From Mycobacteroides abscessus ATCC 19977 (lineage in GTDB: Bacteria > Actinomycetota > Actinomycetes > Mycobacteriales > Mycobacteriaceae): a stretch of DNA of 64,000 nt. Positions within the stretch are counted from its first letter, which is position 1, and each line of letters starts with the position of its first letter. The stretch spans positions 4,154,001-4,218,000 of the forward strand of contig NC_010397.1 of assembly GCF_000069185.1 (NCBI RefSeq), in the 5' to 3' direction. The notes below the pieces were generated by a model that ran no database searches, was not told the DNA's origin, and saw only the letters and a list, made by a program, of their open reading frames with translations. Positions 11,518-21,258 of the stretch are shown in pieces. Made by a program: the position numbers and the translations under genes.

Positions 11518-11630
11518 AGCGGAAACGATAGCATCCGTCGTCGGTAAACTGGTGAGAAAGGCTCGCCACGAACCAATTCAGCTTGATCGAATCGCTATGG
11601 CTCACAAGCTGATCGATGTACGTCCTACGA

Positions 11631-12755
11631 TCACGCAGCATCGCGATCAAGAGGAATCGGTGGCCGCTCGGCCACCGTGACTGCCTGCTTCCGGGTAAGC
11701 CGGGACTTCAGTGCGATAGCGCGTTTTTCCACGACAAACCAACTGAAAGCCGCCAGCGGTACGGTGGCAACTGTCGCAATGACAAAGAACAGCAACAGAT
11801 TCAGACTGGCCAGACCCGAGACGACCAACAGCTGCTGTATGGGATAGGCGTAGATGTACGTACCGTATGACAGATCGTTACGTAGATTTAGCCGCGGTTT
11901 GTGGATAAGCGAGCCCGAGACGATGACCGCATAAGCCAGGGGCAACGCGGCCACATCTCGATAGTTCTCAAGCAGACCGGATACCAACACGATGGCAACG
12001 CTGAGCGCGACAAGCGACCAGCGCGCCGGCAGAATATCTTTGTACTGATTTAGCAGAGCGCCCGCCGCGAACATCACGGCAAATCTGGCCACCATCTGCG
12101 GGATCGACGTCGCCGCAAAGACTGGGTAGGAGAGATAGGCCGTCGCAGCGAGAAAGAACACGAATGCTGCCGGGACAACCCATCGGCGCTTCAGTAGGCC
12201 GGCGACGCCCAGCACTGCCACCGCGATGTAACAGATCATCTCGAATACGAGCGTCCAGATCGAGCCGTTCCAAACCCCCGGCCAGGGGACACCGCGCGGC
12301 GTGCCGTCGACGCCCGCGTAGTACACGTTGAGCAGGCCGTTGTTGATGACATATTCGATCGGCTTGTGTGAGGCGAACAGATCCGAGACCGAGCCGCCCT
12401 GGATGAGGACACTGGTGGGGGCGATAACGAACGCGATGATCGCCAGACACACCCATAACCCGGGAAAAATGCGCAACCCGCGAGCGATCGCAAAGTCCCG
12501 AAGCTTCGGTTTCCGTAGCCAACTCGCAGTGATAAGAAATCCCGAGACGGCGAAAAAGCCGTCCACTCCCACTTGTTCGATGAGCTGCTCGAACGGACGG
12601 TACGTGATGGTTCGACCGGTGAGTGGCCACGAATGCCAGAAAATGACGCTCACCGCCAGCGCGAGCCGCCATGCGTTCAGCGCGTTGTTTCGCGGGTCGA
12701 AGACCTGGCCGAGTGTCAAACCCTTAGCCTGCCCGGTCGCACCCGCCTTGGTCAT
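11631..12755 (-). CDS. atf1: GPL O-acetyltransferase, acyltransferase-3 family
   Basis: This 374-residue integral membrane acyltransferase-3 protein has about ten hydrophobic segments. The conserved histidine is in FWHSWPLTG, followed by GVDGFFAVSGFLIT and the RGLRIFPG motif. Family members transfer acetyl groups to sugars at the inner membrane, and two such genes in this locus fit the diacetylated 6-deoxytalose of M. abscessus-type GPLs. ATG at 12755 overlaps the stop of gtf1 (ATGA) and follows GCGAGG, favouring it over the in-frame GTG at 12764. It is strongly similar to the protein at 16012-17142 over its length; which acts first cannot be decided here. Confidence 0.85.
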   Translation of the reverse strand: MTKAGATGQAKGLTLGQVFDPRNNALNAWRLALAVSVIFWHSWPLTGRTITYRPFEQLIEQVGVDGFFAVSGFLITASWLRKPKLRDFAIARGLRIFPGLWVCLAIIAFVIAPTSVLIQGGSVSDLFASHKPIEYVINNGLLNVYYAGVDGTPRGVPWPGVWNGSIWTLVFEMICYIAVAVLGVAGLLKRRWVVPAAFVFFLAATAYLSYPVFAATSIPQMVARFAVMFAAGALLNQYKDILPARWSLVALSVAIVLVSGLLENYRDVAALPLAYAVIVSGSLIHKPRLNLRNDLSYGTYIYAYPIQQLLVVSGLASLNLLLFFVIATVATVPLAAFSWFVVEKRAIALKSRLTRKQAVTVAERPPIPLDRDAA

Positions 12756-14020
12756 GCCGAACACCTCGCCTGCGCGAACCGCTCCATGGCATCCGCGGCA
12801 GCGACAGCACTTTCACCGGGTTTGGTCATACCGGCCGCGAGCTCCCGGGCCCGATCGGCATAGTCCGACGCCAGGATTCGTCGCAAGTCGGCTACCAGCG
12901 ACTCGCGGGTGGTCGTCGAAAAGCGGCGAGTAGTGCCTACTTTCAACTTCTTGACCTGACCACCCCACAGCGTTTGATTGGCGTCCATCGACAAGATCAA
13001 CGTGGGAACTCCAGCCCGCAGACTGGCCGCGGTGGTGCCCGACCCCCCGTGGTGCACGACTGCCCGGCACGCGGGAAAAACAGTCGCATAGTTCACCGCG
13101 CCCACGACCTTGACGTGTTCGGGGAGCTGCGCGCCGCCAAAGTCGCTCCACCCGGCACCGATAAGCGCACGCTCGCCGAGCTCGGCACACGCCGAACCGA
13201 TCATTTCCAATGCGGCGGAAGGCGATTCAACCGGCATGCTGCCGAAACCAAAAAAGATCGGTGGCGTTCCCCCGGCGATCCACGATGCGACCTCCTCATC
13301 GGCTTCCTGTGTCATCGCCATGGTCAGCGAGCCCACGAATGGCCGCAGTCCATTCCACTTCGCCCATTCGGTAGCCAGACCCGGGAAACAGACCGAGTCA
13401 TACCCCTGAATCTCAAGCGAGCGACGCTCGGCGATCCGCTGCGGCGAGGGACTCGAAGCTTTCGGCAAGCGAAGCTCGCGCCGCTGGGCATCCTCCACCT
13501 TCTTGTTCAGCCGCCAGGACACCCAATCGAAGGCTCTCATCGCCGCGCGGCCCAGACGGGAGGGCAGGATTGTGACCAGCTGGCCGTTGGGACGCATCGG
13601 AATATGGTGCAGCGTGACCAATGGAATGTCATGGTACTCAGCGACATTTGCGGCCGGCTCCTGGTAACTCTGCCCGGCGAACAGTACATCGGCCCCCTGC
13701 GCCGCAGACATCAGCGTGGTGTTCATCTGCGCCCAGCACTCATCACTAAGCTCCCACATCTGACGCCACATCGTTCGAATCTCCCGCACCTTCCAGAAAG
13801 TGTGAAAGAAGAACGTCCAGAAATTGCGATACACGTCCAGCCACGTCTTGGTGTCCAACCCGTAGGAAACCGTCTCCAGCCCGGCCGACTCCGTAAAGCT
13901 GATCAGGTCGGGCGGCACCGCCATGACGACGTCGTGTCCCCTGCGCTGTAGTTCACGAGCCACGACGACAGAGGGCTCGATATCGCCCCGCGTTCCGTAA
14001 CTCGCCAGCACAAATTTCAT
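12752..14020 (-). CDS. gtf1: GPL glycosyltransferase, GT-B / UGT-like (Gtf1-type)
   Basis: This 422-residue paralogue of the proteins at 9464 and 18534 has the N-terminal MKFVLASYGTRGDIEPSV and the C-terminal AVVHHGGSGTTAASLRAGVPTLIL. The ATG at 14020 follows GGAAGCG and aligns with the two paralogues; a longer upstream frame to 14104 does not. Flanked by methyltransferase and acetyltransferase genes, it matches gtf1 of other GPL clusters, which adds 6-deoxytalose to allo-threonine; this acceptor is inferred from gene order. Its stop overlaps the atf1 start by four bases, so glycosylation and acetylation of the same sugar may be translationally coupled. Confidence 0.84.
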   Translation of the reverse strand: MKFVLASYGTRGDIEPSVVVARELQRRGHDVVMAVPPDLISFTESAGLETVSYGLDTKTWLDVYRNFWTFFFHTFWKVREIRTMWRQMWELSDECWAQMNTTLMSAAQGADVLFAGQSYQEPAANVAEYHDIPLVTLHHIPMRPNGQLVTILPSRLGRAAMRAFDWVSWRLNKKVEDAQRRELRLPKASSPSPQRIAERRSLEIQGYDSVCFPGLATEWAKWNGLRPFVGSLTMAMTQEADEEVASWIAGGTPPIFFGFGSMPVESPSAALEMIGSACAELGERALIGAGWSDFGGAQLPEHVKVVGAVNYATVFPACRAVVHHGGSGTTAASLRAGVPTLILSMDANQTLWGGQVKKLKVGTTRRFSTTTRESLVADLRRILASDYADRARELAAGMTKPGESAVAAADAMERFAQARCSA

Positions 14021-14069
14021 CGCTTCCAACGCCTTTCGGGTATCGCGGTTCAGTGGAGTGAGTCCGACG

Positions 14070-14876
14070 TCATTCCTTACGCCAAAACACCCCTGTACCG
14101 TCAATTTCCATGATCTCAGCAGTTATCCCATGCTTTGCCCGATAATCCGTGACGGCCTGTTTGCATGAGTCAAGCGCGTGGTAATCGTCGATGATGCAAA
14201 AACCTCCCGGGGACAAACGCGCGTAGAGCCCGTCAAGCGCCTGGATTGTCGACTCATAGAGGTCCCCGTCGAGCCGCAATACCGCGATTTGTTCAATCGG
14301 GGCGTCATGCAGCGTGTCTTTGAACCAGCCCGGCACAAAACGGACCTGCTGATCCAACAACCCATAGCGCTCGAAATTCGCCCGGACATTCTTTTCGGTC
14401 ACCGCCAGGATGGGCGCCGCGAGATGTAGCCGGTCTCCCTTGTCCGCCTTGTAATTGGCAGTGTCCGGAGGTGGCACGCCCTCGAACGAGTCGCAGAGCC
14501 AGACGCTTCGTGTCGTATCCCCGTACGCGGCCAGGACCGCACGCATCAGGATGGACGCACCACCACGCCAGACGCCACATTCGACCAGGTCTCCCGGCAC
14601 GTCATCGGCAAGTACCGTCTCGACGCACTGCTGCAGGCTGGTAAGTCGCTGCATTCCGATCATCGTCAGTGCATCTGCCGGCCAGTCCAGTCCCAAGTCA
14701 CGCTTGTGCGCATCGAACGCGCGCTTGCGCACGAGCACGTAGTCGCCAAATTTGAAAAAGGGACGATGCAGCCAGTTCCAACCCACTGGCACAAGTTCAT
14801 CAACTCCGTATCTGGTGAGGTCCTGCCGAAGCAGGTCCAGATAAGCGGATCGAGTGTCGTAATCGGTCACGGTCAA
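14070..14876 (-). CDS. TylF/MycF-family sugar O-methyltransferase (rhamnosyl methyltransferase)
   Basis: This 268-residue TylF/MycF-family enzyme carries GDLVECGVWRGGASILMRA (SAM loop), VWLCDSFEGVPPPD, VLRLDGDLYESTIQAL (metal aspartate) and GGFCIIDDYHAL (DD pair), a textbook set. It should O-methylate a deoxysugar hydroxyl of the GPL, most likely rhamnose. TTG at 14876 is spaced six bases from a GGGG run; GTG at 14870 is an alternative. It is about 50 bases upstream of gtf1 on the same strand and presumably in the same transcript. Confidence 0.85.
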   Translation of the reverse strand: MTVTDYDTRSAYLDLLRQDLTRYGVDELVPVGWNWLHRPFFKFGDYVLVRKRAFDAHKRDLGLDWPADALTMIGMQRLTSLQQCVETVLADDVPGDLVECGVWRGGASILMRAVLAAYGDTTRSVWLCDSFEGVPPPDTANYKADKGDRLHLAAPILAVTEKNVRANFERYGLLDQQVRFVPGWFKDTLHDAPIEQIAVLRLDGDLYESTIQALDGLYARLSPGGFCIIDDYHALDSCKQAVTDYRAKHGITAEIMEIDGTGVFWRKE

Positions 14877-15086
14877 GAACTGCCCCTATCTCGAAATGCT
14901 GGTGTCCCGTCCCAGCGGTAAGAATAGCCGCCCGCACGACTCCGTCGACACGTTTCGAGCTCGGCTACTCCGTTGTGGGGACTGCATTTTCGGTGGAATC
15001 TGTCAAAAAATCTTATGAACCGATGTCGCCAGATATTTCCGGCTCACGCGGGCGAAGTTTCCACGGTCCTTCATTAATATTCAGGC

Positions 15087-15905
15087 TCATCGGAACACCG
15101 CACGGGGCAGGCTCTTGGGCTTCTCCGCCCGGTGAATCACGACCACCGAGTCGAACACCTCGATCCGGTCGATGATGGTGGTCGCGAGGGGCACCTGAAC
15201 TCCCTCAAGCCTCCTGGGATGACCCTCCATGATCTGGTACACAGAGTTCATCTCCAGATAGTGGGCATGCATCGCGTCCATCAGCCACTTCGTGAAGTCG
15301 ATGAACGATTCACGCTGATCGCGATAGATCGTCCAGTAGTTGGCGCACACATCCTCGACGATGTAGACCCCGCCGGGCCGTAGCCGCGGAAACAGGTATC
15401 TGAACGAGCCGATCATCTGCTTTGGGGTGTGCCCGCCGTCATCGAGAATCGTGTCGAACGGGCCCAACTCGTCGACCACCGCCCCGAGGAATCGAACATC
15501 GGTCTGGTCACCGATACGCACGTGGACGCGATGCTCGGGATCATCGTGCCGCGCGGACTCGGGATTGATATCCAGACCCACGATGGTCGCGTCCGGCAAA
15601 TACTCTCGCCACATTTGCAGCGAGCCACCCCGGTCCACCCCGATCTCCAGCATCCGCTCGGTCCGCGCGAGGGCATGCTGATAAATGGGCAGGTAATGAC
15701 GCAACTTGTGCACCTTCTCGGCGCCCTCGAAGATCCGGCCTATCGGAGTATCCATGGCCGGAGTGTCGTCAGCGGACATCAAGACTTTCCCTGCTAAGTC
15801 CGGCCCGAGGGCATCGAGCATACGACGACGGCCCGCGTAGCGATAGCGCCGTGCGATAAACGGCGGCTTAGGCTGGAGGGTTAGCCGAAAAAGCGGCATA
15901 CTCAC
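15087..15905 (-). CDS. Class I SAM methyltransferase, probable GPL sugar O-methyltransferase
   Basis: This 272-residue protein has a class I methyltransferase core: ERMLEIGVDRGGSLQMW (motif I), ATIVGLDINPESA, FDTILDDGGHTPKQM and LRPGGVYIVEDV. The DDGGH plus EDV pattern resembles macrolide/aromatic polyketide deoxysugar methyltransferases of the MycE/ElmMI type, which act on 2-hydroxyls, a plausible role on GPL rhamnose. The start is GTG at 15905 or ATG at 15899, after an AAAGGG ribosome site. It sits between atf2 and the TylF-family gene on the same strand. Confidence 0.78.
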   Translation of the reverse strand: MSMPLFRLTLQPKPPFIARRYRYAGRRRMLDALGPDLAGKVLMSADDTPAMDTPIGRIFEGAEKVHKLRHYLPIYQHALARTERMLEIGVDRGGSLQMWREYLPDATIVGLDINPESARHDDPEHRVHVRIGDQTDVRFLGAVVDELGPFDTILDDGGHTPKQMIGSFRYLFPRLRPGGVYIVEDVCANYWTIYRDQRESFIDFTKWLMDAMHAHYLEMNSVYQIMEGHPRRLEGVQVPLATTIIDRIEVFDSVVVIHRAEKPKSLPRAVFR

Positions 15906-16011
15906 GGAACCCTTTGCGGTTCTTTACGGTTCGAAGAACGCGATTCGTTCCGAGACTTCCGAAGCGCCATACACATCAGCCTACCGACACGTTCCCGGTG
16001 CTATCGCCAAG

Positions 16012-17142
16012 CTAACTGTCCTCATGCGGCGACAGTGCCCGTTCCCGCAGCGCCACGCTATCCGCGACCGCCGGCTCCACACCGAGAGTACCGGCCGAGG
16101 TGGCGCGCTTCCGTTTAAGCCGAGACTTCAAAGCCAGCGCGCGTTTCTCGATCAGAAACCAGCTGAATGCCGCGGGTATGAGCGTTGCTACTGCTGAAAC
16201 ACCAAAGAATACAAACGGATTCAAGGCGTACAGACCCGCGACGGCCAGGAGCTGCTGAGTGGGCGAGGCGTAAATGTAGACACCGTAGGACAGATCAGTA
16301 TGAATATTCATGCGCTTGTTCTTGATCAGCACACCCGAGACCACCACGGCATAGGCCAGTGGCAACGCCCCGAGCACTCGATAGTCGGGCAACATGCCCG
16401 AAAACAGCACGATCACGACACTCACCGCCACTAATGACCAGCGGGCCGGTATGCGATCGCGCCACTGATACAACAGCGCACCGGCGGAGAACATTATCGC
16501 GCTACGCACCGCCAGCTGTGGGATGGTCCAGAGGCCCGGGAATGTCAGCGGCGGCAGCATGATCGCCGCAATTGTCGCCAGAATCAGTATCACGGGTGCG
16601 GTCCAGCGGCGACTGGCCAGGCCGAGCAAACCCAGACCGGCCACCGCGATATAGCACATCACCTCAAAAACGAGTGACCACAAAGACGCGTTCCAGATTC
16701 CCGGGTACGGGATATCGTGCGGCGTACCGCCCACGTCCAACTGGAGTTGCACCAAGGCACTGTTCTTCAACACGTACTCGACGGGTGCGCTGGAGAACAG
16801 CAGCCTCGCCGCGGAGCCGCCCTGGATCGCCACGCTCAGCGGTGCCACGACAAACGCTGTTATCGCCAGGACGATGTAGTAACCCGGCAGGATACGAAGA
16901 GCTCGCGCTACGAAATACTCACGCACATCGGGATTGCGAAGCCAACTCGCAGTGATCAGAAATCCTGACAGGGCAAAGAATCCGTCGACTCCCACCGAGA
17001 AGAGCAACTGAAGGATCGCTTTCGACTCCACTACCCGCCCGGTGAGAGGAAACGAGTGAAATAGGATCACCTCAGTCGCCAAAGCGAGCCGACATGCGTT
17101 CAGCGCGTTGTTTCGTGAATCGAATACAGAACCGAGCTTCAT
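16012..17142 (-). CDS. atf2: GPL O-acetyltransferase, acyltransferase-3 family (second copy)
   Basis: This 376-residue membrane acyltransferase-3 protein is paralogous to the one at 11631. Shared blocks are VFDSRNNALNACRLALA, LFHSFPLTGRV (conserved His), GVDGFFALSGFLITASWLR, RALRILPGYY and SWFLIEKRALALKSRL. ATG at 17142 follows a strong GGAGGCGC site. It likely acetylates the 6-deoxytalose of the GPL together with the other copy. The C-terminal tail (from about residue 340) is hydrophilic and differs between the copies. Confidence 0.86.
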   Translation of the reverse strand: MKLGSVFDSRNNALNACRLALATEVILFHSFPLTGRVVESKAILQLLFSVGVDGFFALSGFLITASWLRNPDVREYFVARALRILPGYYIVLAITAFVVAPLSVAIQGGSAARLLFSSAPVEYVLKNSALVQLQLDVGGTPHDIPYPGIWNASLWSLVFEVMCYIAVAGLGLLGLASRRWTAPVILILATIAAIMLPPLTFPGLWTIPQLAVRSAIMFSAGALLYQWRDRIPARWSLVAVSVVIVLFSGMLPDYRVLGALPLAYAVVVSGVLIKNKRMNIHTDLSYGVYIYASPTQQLLAVAGLYALNPFVFFGVSAVATLIPAAFSWFLIEKRALALKSRLKRKRATSAGTLGVEPAVADSVALRERALSPHEDS

Positions 17143-17309
17143 GCGCCTCCGCCACTCTTCGCTGGGAGCGTCATCGTATCGCCATCGCAGGGACTGATCA
17201 CGCTTTCCGGCATTTCTGCGTCAGGTTGGAAAAACATTGCCGCAGCCCAGGATTCACAGCAATCATAGGATGCCCGCGGTTATCGATCGATGCCGAGGTA
17301 CCGGCTTGC

Positions 17310-18398
17310 TCAAAAACGATTCGGGCAGTCTTTGTCGATCCATTCGAGCAGCGCATGTAGGCCGTCTTCCAGTGTCCACTTCGGACTCCACCCGAGGCCC
17401 TCGACTGCCGGCGCGATATCGCAGCTCGCCGCGCGCACGTCCCCATCGCGAAACTTCCCGACAACGACGGGTTCCGGCGCCGCGCAGATATCGGCCACCT
17501 TGCGCGCCAACTCGTGGATCGTGGTCGCGGTGCCCGAACCGATATCCAGGGTGCGGCGCTCGGTGGCAGGTGTGTGCACCGCGGCGAACAGCGCATCGAC
17601 AACGTCATCGATGAATACGAAATCGCGGACTATCCGCCCGTCTTCGTAAACCTCCAAGGCTTGTTTCTCACGTGCCAACCGCGCGAACAGGGTGACAATT
17701 CCGGTGTATGAATTGGTGAGCGATTGCCCGGGACCATACACATTCTGCAGCCGCAAGACACTCAGATTGGTGTCGTGCGCTGCGGCCCAGGACGCCAAGA
17801 GGTGTTCCTGCGCAAGTTTTGTACCCGCGTAGATGTTGGTCGGTCTGGGTTCCGTGCGATCAGCACAACTGGAAAGCGGCGTCGCGGATGCGCCCGCCGG
17901 GCCTTGTGGATCCCATTCACCGGCAAGCAGCTGCGCGTGGCTGCGCGGCCGCGGGTAAAAGACCTCCGCGCCGGACTGCCACGCGCCTTCGCCATAAACG
18001 GCTCGTGACGATGCGAGGACCAACTGGTCCGGTACGAGTGCCGAACGGCTGAGGGCATCCAGAAGTTGAGTTGTACCTACTACATTGACGGAGCCGTGGC
18101 GGGTCGCCTCCGAAAGCGACTGTGCTGTGCCCGTCTCCGCGGCCAGGTGGACGACCTGGGACGGCTCAAACAAGCGCAACACAGCATCCCAGTCCGGTGC
18201 GTGGGTGACATCGCCGGTGAACAAGCGCACCGACGCCGGCAGGTCGATCGCCCGCCCCCTGGCGTGGACCTGTGGGTGTAGGACGTCCATTACCGCCACG
18301 TCGTACCCCGCCTGGATGAGGCGGTTGGACAGCGCGGATCCAATGAATCCCGCGCCACCTGAGATGAGCACAGATTTCGACGCACTGGTCTTTGACAA
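17310..18398 (-). CDS. NAD(P)-dependent nucleotide-sugar epimerase, probable dTDP-6-deoxytalose formation
   Basis: This 362-residue extended SDR protein has an N-terminal Rossmann loop SGGAGFIGS, the active-site pair in YAGTKLAQE (Tyr-x-x-x-Lys) and LASSRAVYGEGAW. QNVYGPGQSLTNSYTGI and DGRIVRDFVFIDDV are hallmarks of the dTDP-L-rhamnose 4-epimerase branch, whose product is dTDP-6-deoxy-L-talose, the sugar placed on GPL threonine. A segment of about 35 residues before the catalytic Tyr (YPRPRSHAQLLAGEWDPQG onward) matches the place where that branch has a cysteine-rich insert, but the cysteines are mostly missing. It lies between atf2 and gtf3 on the same strand, with gaps of 167 and 135 bases. 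Confidence 0.83.
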   Translation of the reverse strand: MSKTSASKSVLISGGAGFIGSALSNRLIQAGYDVAVMDVLHPQVHARGRAIDLPASVRLFTGDVTHAPDWDAVLRLFEPSQVVHLAAETGTAQSLSEATRHGSVNVVGTTQLLDALSRSALVPDQLVLASSRAVYGEGAWQSGAEVFYPRPRSHAQLLAGEWDPQGPAGASATPLSSCADRTEPRPTNIYAGTKLAQEHLLASWAAAHDTNLSVLRLQNVYGPGQSLTNSYTGIVTLFARLAREKQALEVYEDGRIVRDFVFIDDVVDALFAAVHTPATERRTLDIGSGTATTIHELARKVADICAAPEPVVVGKFRDGDVRAASCDIAPAVEGLGWSPKWTLEDGLHALLEWIDKDCPNRF

Positions 18399-18533
18399 GC
18401 CGAGCCTCCCGTTCTTTCAGAGCTGTTAGGTGACCGGCACGCACCGGTAATGCGTTCCGGGTGAATGGTATCGATGGTGGTTCCGCTACGCGGGGTTGGT
18501 CTCTCACACTCTGCCGCGGGTAGCCATCCAGGC

Positions 18534-19793
18534 CTATGGGTGGGAAGCCTTTGCCTCCAGCAGGTCGGCTGCCTTGCTGACGCTATCGTGCGGCTTCGAC
18601 ATATGAGGGGCGATCGCGCGCGCCCGGGCCGCACATTCCGGGGTGAGAATCGTGCGTAGGTCCGAGACCAGAGAGTCGCGGGTTGTGGTCGAAAACCGCC
18701 GGGAGGCACCCACTCCCATACGCCTTAGCTGGTTCCCCCAGAACGGCTGATCACCAACGGTCCACAGAATCAGCGTGGGCACTCCTGCACGCAGACTGGC
18801 CGCCGTGGTGCCCGATCCGCCGTGATGAACGATCGCGCGACTCACCGGAAAGACCGCCGCGTAGTTCACCACTCCGACCAGTTTGACGTGTGGCGAGGTT
18901 TGGACGCCGCTGAAGTCGGTCGCCCCGGCACATACCAACGCGCGCTCTCCCAATTCTGCGCACGCTGAACCGATCATCTCGACTGTCTCGGCCGGAGATT
19001 CAACGGGGATGCTCCCCGAGGCAAAGCAGATCGGCGGGGGCCCCGAGGCTATCCACGACATCACCTCGTCATCAGCCGAGGTCGTCAGCTCCATGGTGAG
19101 AGCACCCACGAAAGGCCGTCGGCCTCCGTATTTCGCCCACTCTTCGGCCAGCCCCCGGAAGCACACGGCGTCGTAGGCCTGAATTTCCAGCGAATTGCGC
19201 TGACCTATACGCTGCGGCGACGGGCTGGTCGCCTGTGGCAATCCGAGATGTCGTCGTTGGGCATCTTCGGCCCCCTTGGTGACCCGCCAGGTCAGCCAGT
19301 CGTAGGCGGTCATCCCCGTCCGGGTCAGCATCGGCGGTAGCACCGGGAAAAGCTGACCATTGGGACGCCACGGCATCGTGTGTAGTGCGACCAACGGGAT
19401 CCCATAGAACTCAGCAACATTGGCTGCCGGCTCCTCATAGCCCACACTCGTGGACAGCAGGTCGGCTCCCTCTGCCACCGACACCAGGGTTTCACTCATT
19501 TCCGACCATTGTTCGGTCACCAGCTTCAGCGCCTGCCGACACAGTGCCACCAAGTCCTGCAGCCGCCAGAAGTGGCGGGTCCACGACGTCCACAAGTCGC
19601 GGTACTCATCGAGCTGCGGGCCCACGTGGATTCCGTAGGGCACCGCGGACAGCCCGACCGAGCCGGCAAAACCGATCAAGTCGGGAGGGACGGCCATGCG
19701 CACTTCATGACCCCGGCGCTGCAACTCTCGCCCAACAGCAACGGCAGGTTCGATATCGCCGCGAGTGCCATAACTTGCCATGGCAAATTTCAT
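18534..19793 (-). CDS. gtf3: GPL glycosyltransferase, GT-B / UGT-like (Gtf3-type)
   Basis: This 419-residue third paralogue of the locus has MKFAMASYGTRGDIEPAVAV at the start and AIVHHGGSGTTAASLRAGVPTLI in the C-terminal domain. ATG at 19793 follows GGGGAGG at a long spacing and aligns with the two other Gtf proteins; the frame extends upstream to 19856 without similarity. Position next to the epimerase and divergent from rmlA fits gtf3, which adds an extra rhamnose to make triglycosylated GPL in other mycobacteria; this role is inferred. It is the first gene of a long leftward run (gtf3 to the methyltransferase at 10729). Confidence 0.82.
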   Translation of the reverse strand: MKFAMASYGTRGDIEPAVAVGRELQRRGHEVRMAVPPDLIGFAGSVGLSAVPYGIHVGPQLDEYRDLWTSWTRHFWRLQDLVALCRQALKLVTEQWSEMSETLVSVAEGADLLSTSVGYEEPAANVAEFYGIPLVALHTMPWRPNGQLFPVLPPMLTRTGMTAYDWLTWRVTKGAEDAQRRHLGLPQATSPSPQRIGQRNSLEIQAYDAVCFRGLAEEWAKYGGRRPFVGALTMELTTSADDEVMSWIASGPPPICFASGSIPVESPAETVEMIGSACAELGERALVCAGATDFSGVQTSPHVKLVGVVNYAAVFPVSRAIVHHGGSGTTAASLRAGVPTLILWTVGDQPFWGNQLRRMGVGASRRFSTTTRDSLVSDLRTILTPECAARARAIAPHMSKPHDSVSKAADLLEAKASHP

Positions 19794-20255
19794 GACGGTA
19801 TAGACCTCCCCGATATCTGAATGTGCCACAGAATGGACGTCAATATTCTCGGCCATTATTACCGATTTCGCCCGCCTCGGATAGCCTCAATGCAATAGGC
19901 ATACACCCGTCTCCAATTCCACCGCGGGCCAGTAGCTAAGGCTCCGAAAAATGTATCGACCTGCCTTGCCGCATATAAACGACGAACTCGAATATGACGG
20001 CAATGAGAATGCGGCCGAACACACGTTCCAGGACCGCCAGTACGCTCCGTCGACGCGCTCGCCCCCTGCAGCCGGGCCCAGCGAGCGCCGATCACCAATA
20101 CCTGCGCAAGCATCTCGGGGGCTCGGTGCCGGGCACCGATTCCGTCGGCATTCCAGCTTCGTACGCGATAGGGTGACTAGGGAGTTGCGCGGGGCATGTC
20201 AGAAAAAGTCGCCACCGCAACCGGACTCGCATTTGTCATCGAGTAGGAGCACACG
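19794..20255. promoter_or_regulatory. Divergent intergenic region, gtf3 / rmlA
   Basis: These 462 bases without a convincing gene separate divergently read gtf3 and rmlA, so promoters for both directions must lie here. Short frames at 19859-20113 (minus) and 19951-20307 (plus) have no family similarity. The rmlA ribosome site TAGGAG lies at the right end. No clear sigma-factor hexamers or inverted repeats stood out. Confidence 0.5.
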
Positions 20256-21122
20256 TTGCGCGGCATCATTCTCGCAGGCGGCTCAGGCACTCGCCTACAC
20301 CCGATAACGACAGGCGTCAGTAAGCAGTTACTGCCGGTCTACGACAAACCGCTGGTCTACTACCCCCTGTCCACCTTGATCATGGCGGGCGTGCGCGACA
20401 TCCTGGTAATCACCACACCCGCCGATGCCCCGGCTTTTGAGCGCCTACTCGGCGACGGTTCAGCGTTCGGGATCAATCTGAGTTATGCCGTGCAACCCCA
20501 GCCAGAGGGGCTGGCACAGGCTTTCGTCATCGGGGCGCAACACATTGGCACCGACACCGCGATGCTCGCGTTGGGGGACAACGTGTTCTACGGGCCCGGC
20601 CTGGGCACGAGCCTGCGCAGGTTCGAGAACATCGACGGTGGGGCAATATTCGCCTACTGGGTAGCCAATCCGTCGGCATACGGCGTGGTCGAATTCGATG
20701 CCGCAGGAGTTCCCCTGTCCCTGGAGGAGAAGCCCGCGACACCGAAATCTCATTACGCCGTACCGGGGCTGTACTTCTACGACAACGATGTCATCGAGAT
20801 CGCCCGGTCGCTTCAGAAGTCGGCACGCGGTGAATACGAAATAACGGAGATCAACCAGATCTACCTGGATCAAGGTCGGCTCTCGGTCGAAGTCCTGCCG
20901 CGCGGGACCGCTTGGCTGGACACCGGAACGTTCGATTCGCTACTGGATGCGAGCGATTACGTCCGCACCATCGAACGCCGTCAAGGTCTGAAAATTGGCG
21001 TTCCGGAAGAAATTGCGTGGCGTGCCGGTTTCATCAATGACGATCAACTTGCCGCCCGTGCCCAAAAGCTACTCAAATCTGGGTATGGAAGTTACCTACT
21101 TCAGCTCTTGCAGCGGAAATAG
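20256..21122 (+). CDS. rmlA: Glucose-1-phosphate thymidylyltransferase RmlA
   Basis: This 288-residue enzyme makes dTDP-glucose from glucose-1-phosphate and dTTP, the first step to dTDP-rhamnose and dTDP-6-deoxytalose. [18 protein letters not shown] is the nucleotide-binding loop; [33 protein letters not shown] and EEKPATPKS follow in the standard order, and length equals the mycobacterial RmlA. The start is TTG at 20256 with TAGGAG nine bases upstream. A second rmlA for cell-wall arabinogalactan is expected elsewhere; this copy would be dedicated to GPL sugars. Confidence 0.95.
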   Translation: MRGIILAGGSGTRLHPITTGVSKQLLPVYDKPLVYYPLSTLIMAGVRDILVITTPADAPAFERLLGDGSAFGINLSYAVQPQPEGLAQAFVIGAQHIGTDTAMLALGDNVFYGPGLGTSLRRFENIDGGAIFAYWVANPSAYGVVEFDAAGVPLSLEEKPATPKSHYAVPGLYFYDNDVIEIARSLQKSARGEYEITEINQIYLDQGRLSVEVLPRGTAWLDTGTFDSLLDASDYVRTIERRQGLKIGVPEEIAWRAGFINDDQLAARAQKLLKSGYGSYLLQLLQRK

Positions 21123-21258
21123 CCCGATATTCCGGTTGGCGGTAACACTACGGAGTGTCAGACGTATAAAGAGATGTGGGCCTGGGAAACAACCCAGGCC
21201 TTGAGTACGGCTGAATACGTAAAGTTGATGTGGTCGGTACGAGGAGGCAATTGAGAAC

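Noticed and set aside
12974..13951. A 325-codon plus-strand frame opposite gtf1
   Set aside because: It mirrors the glycosyltransferase coding strand; the minus strand has clear family motifs.
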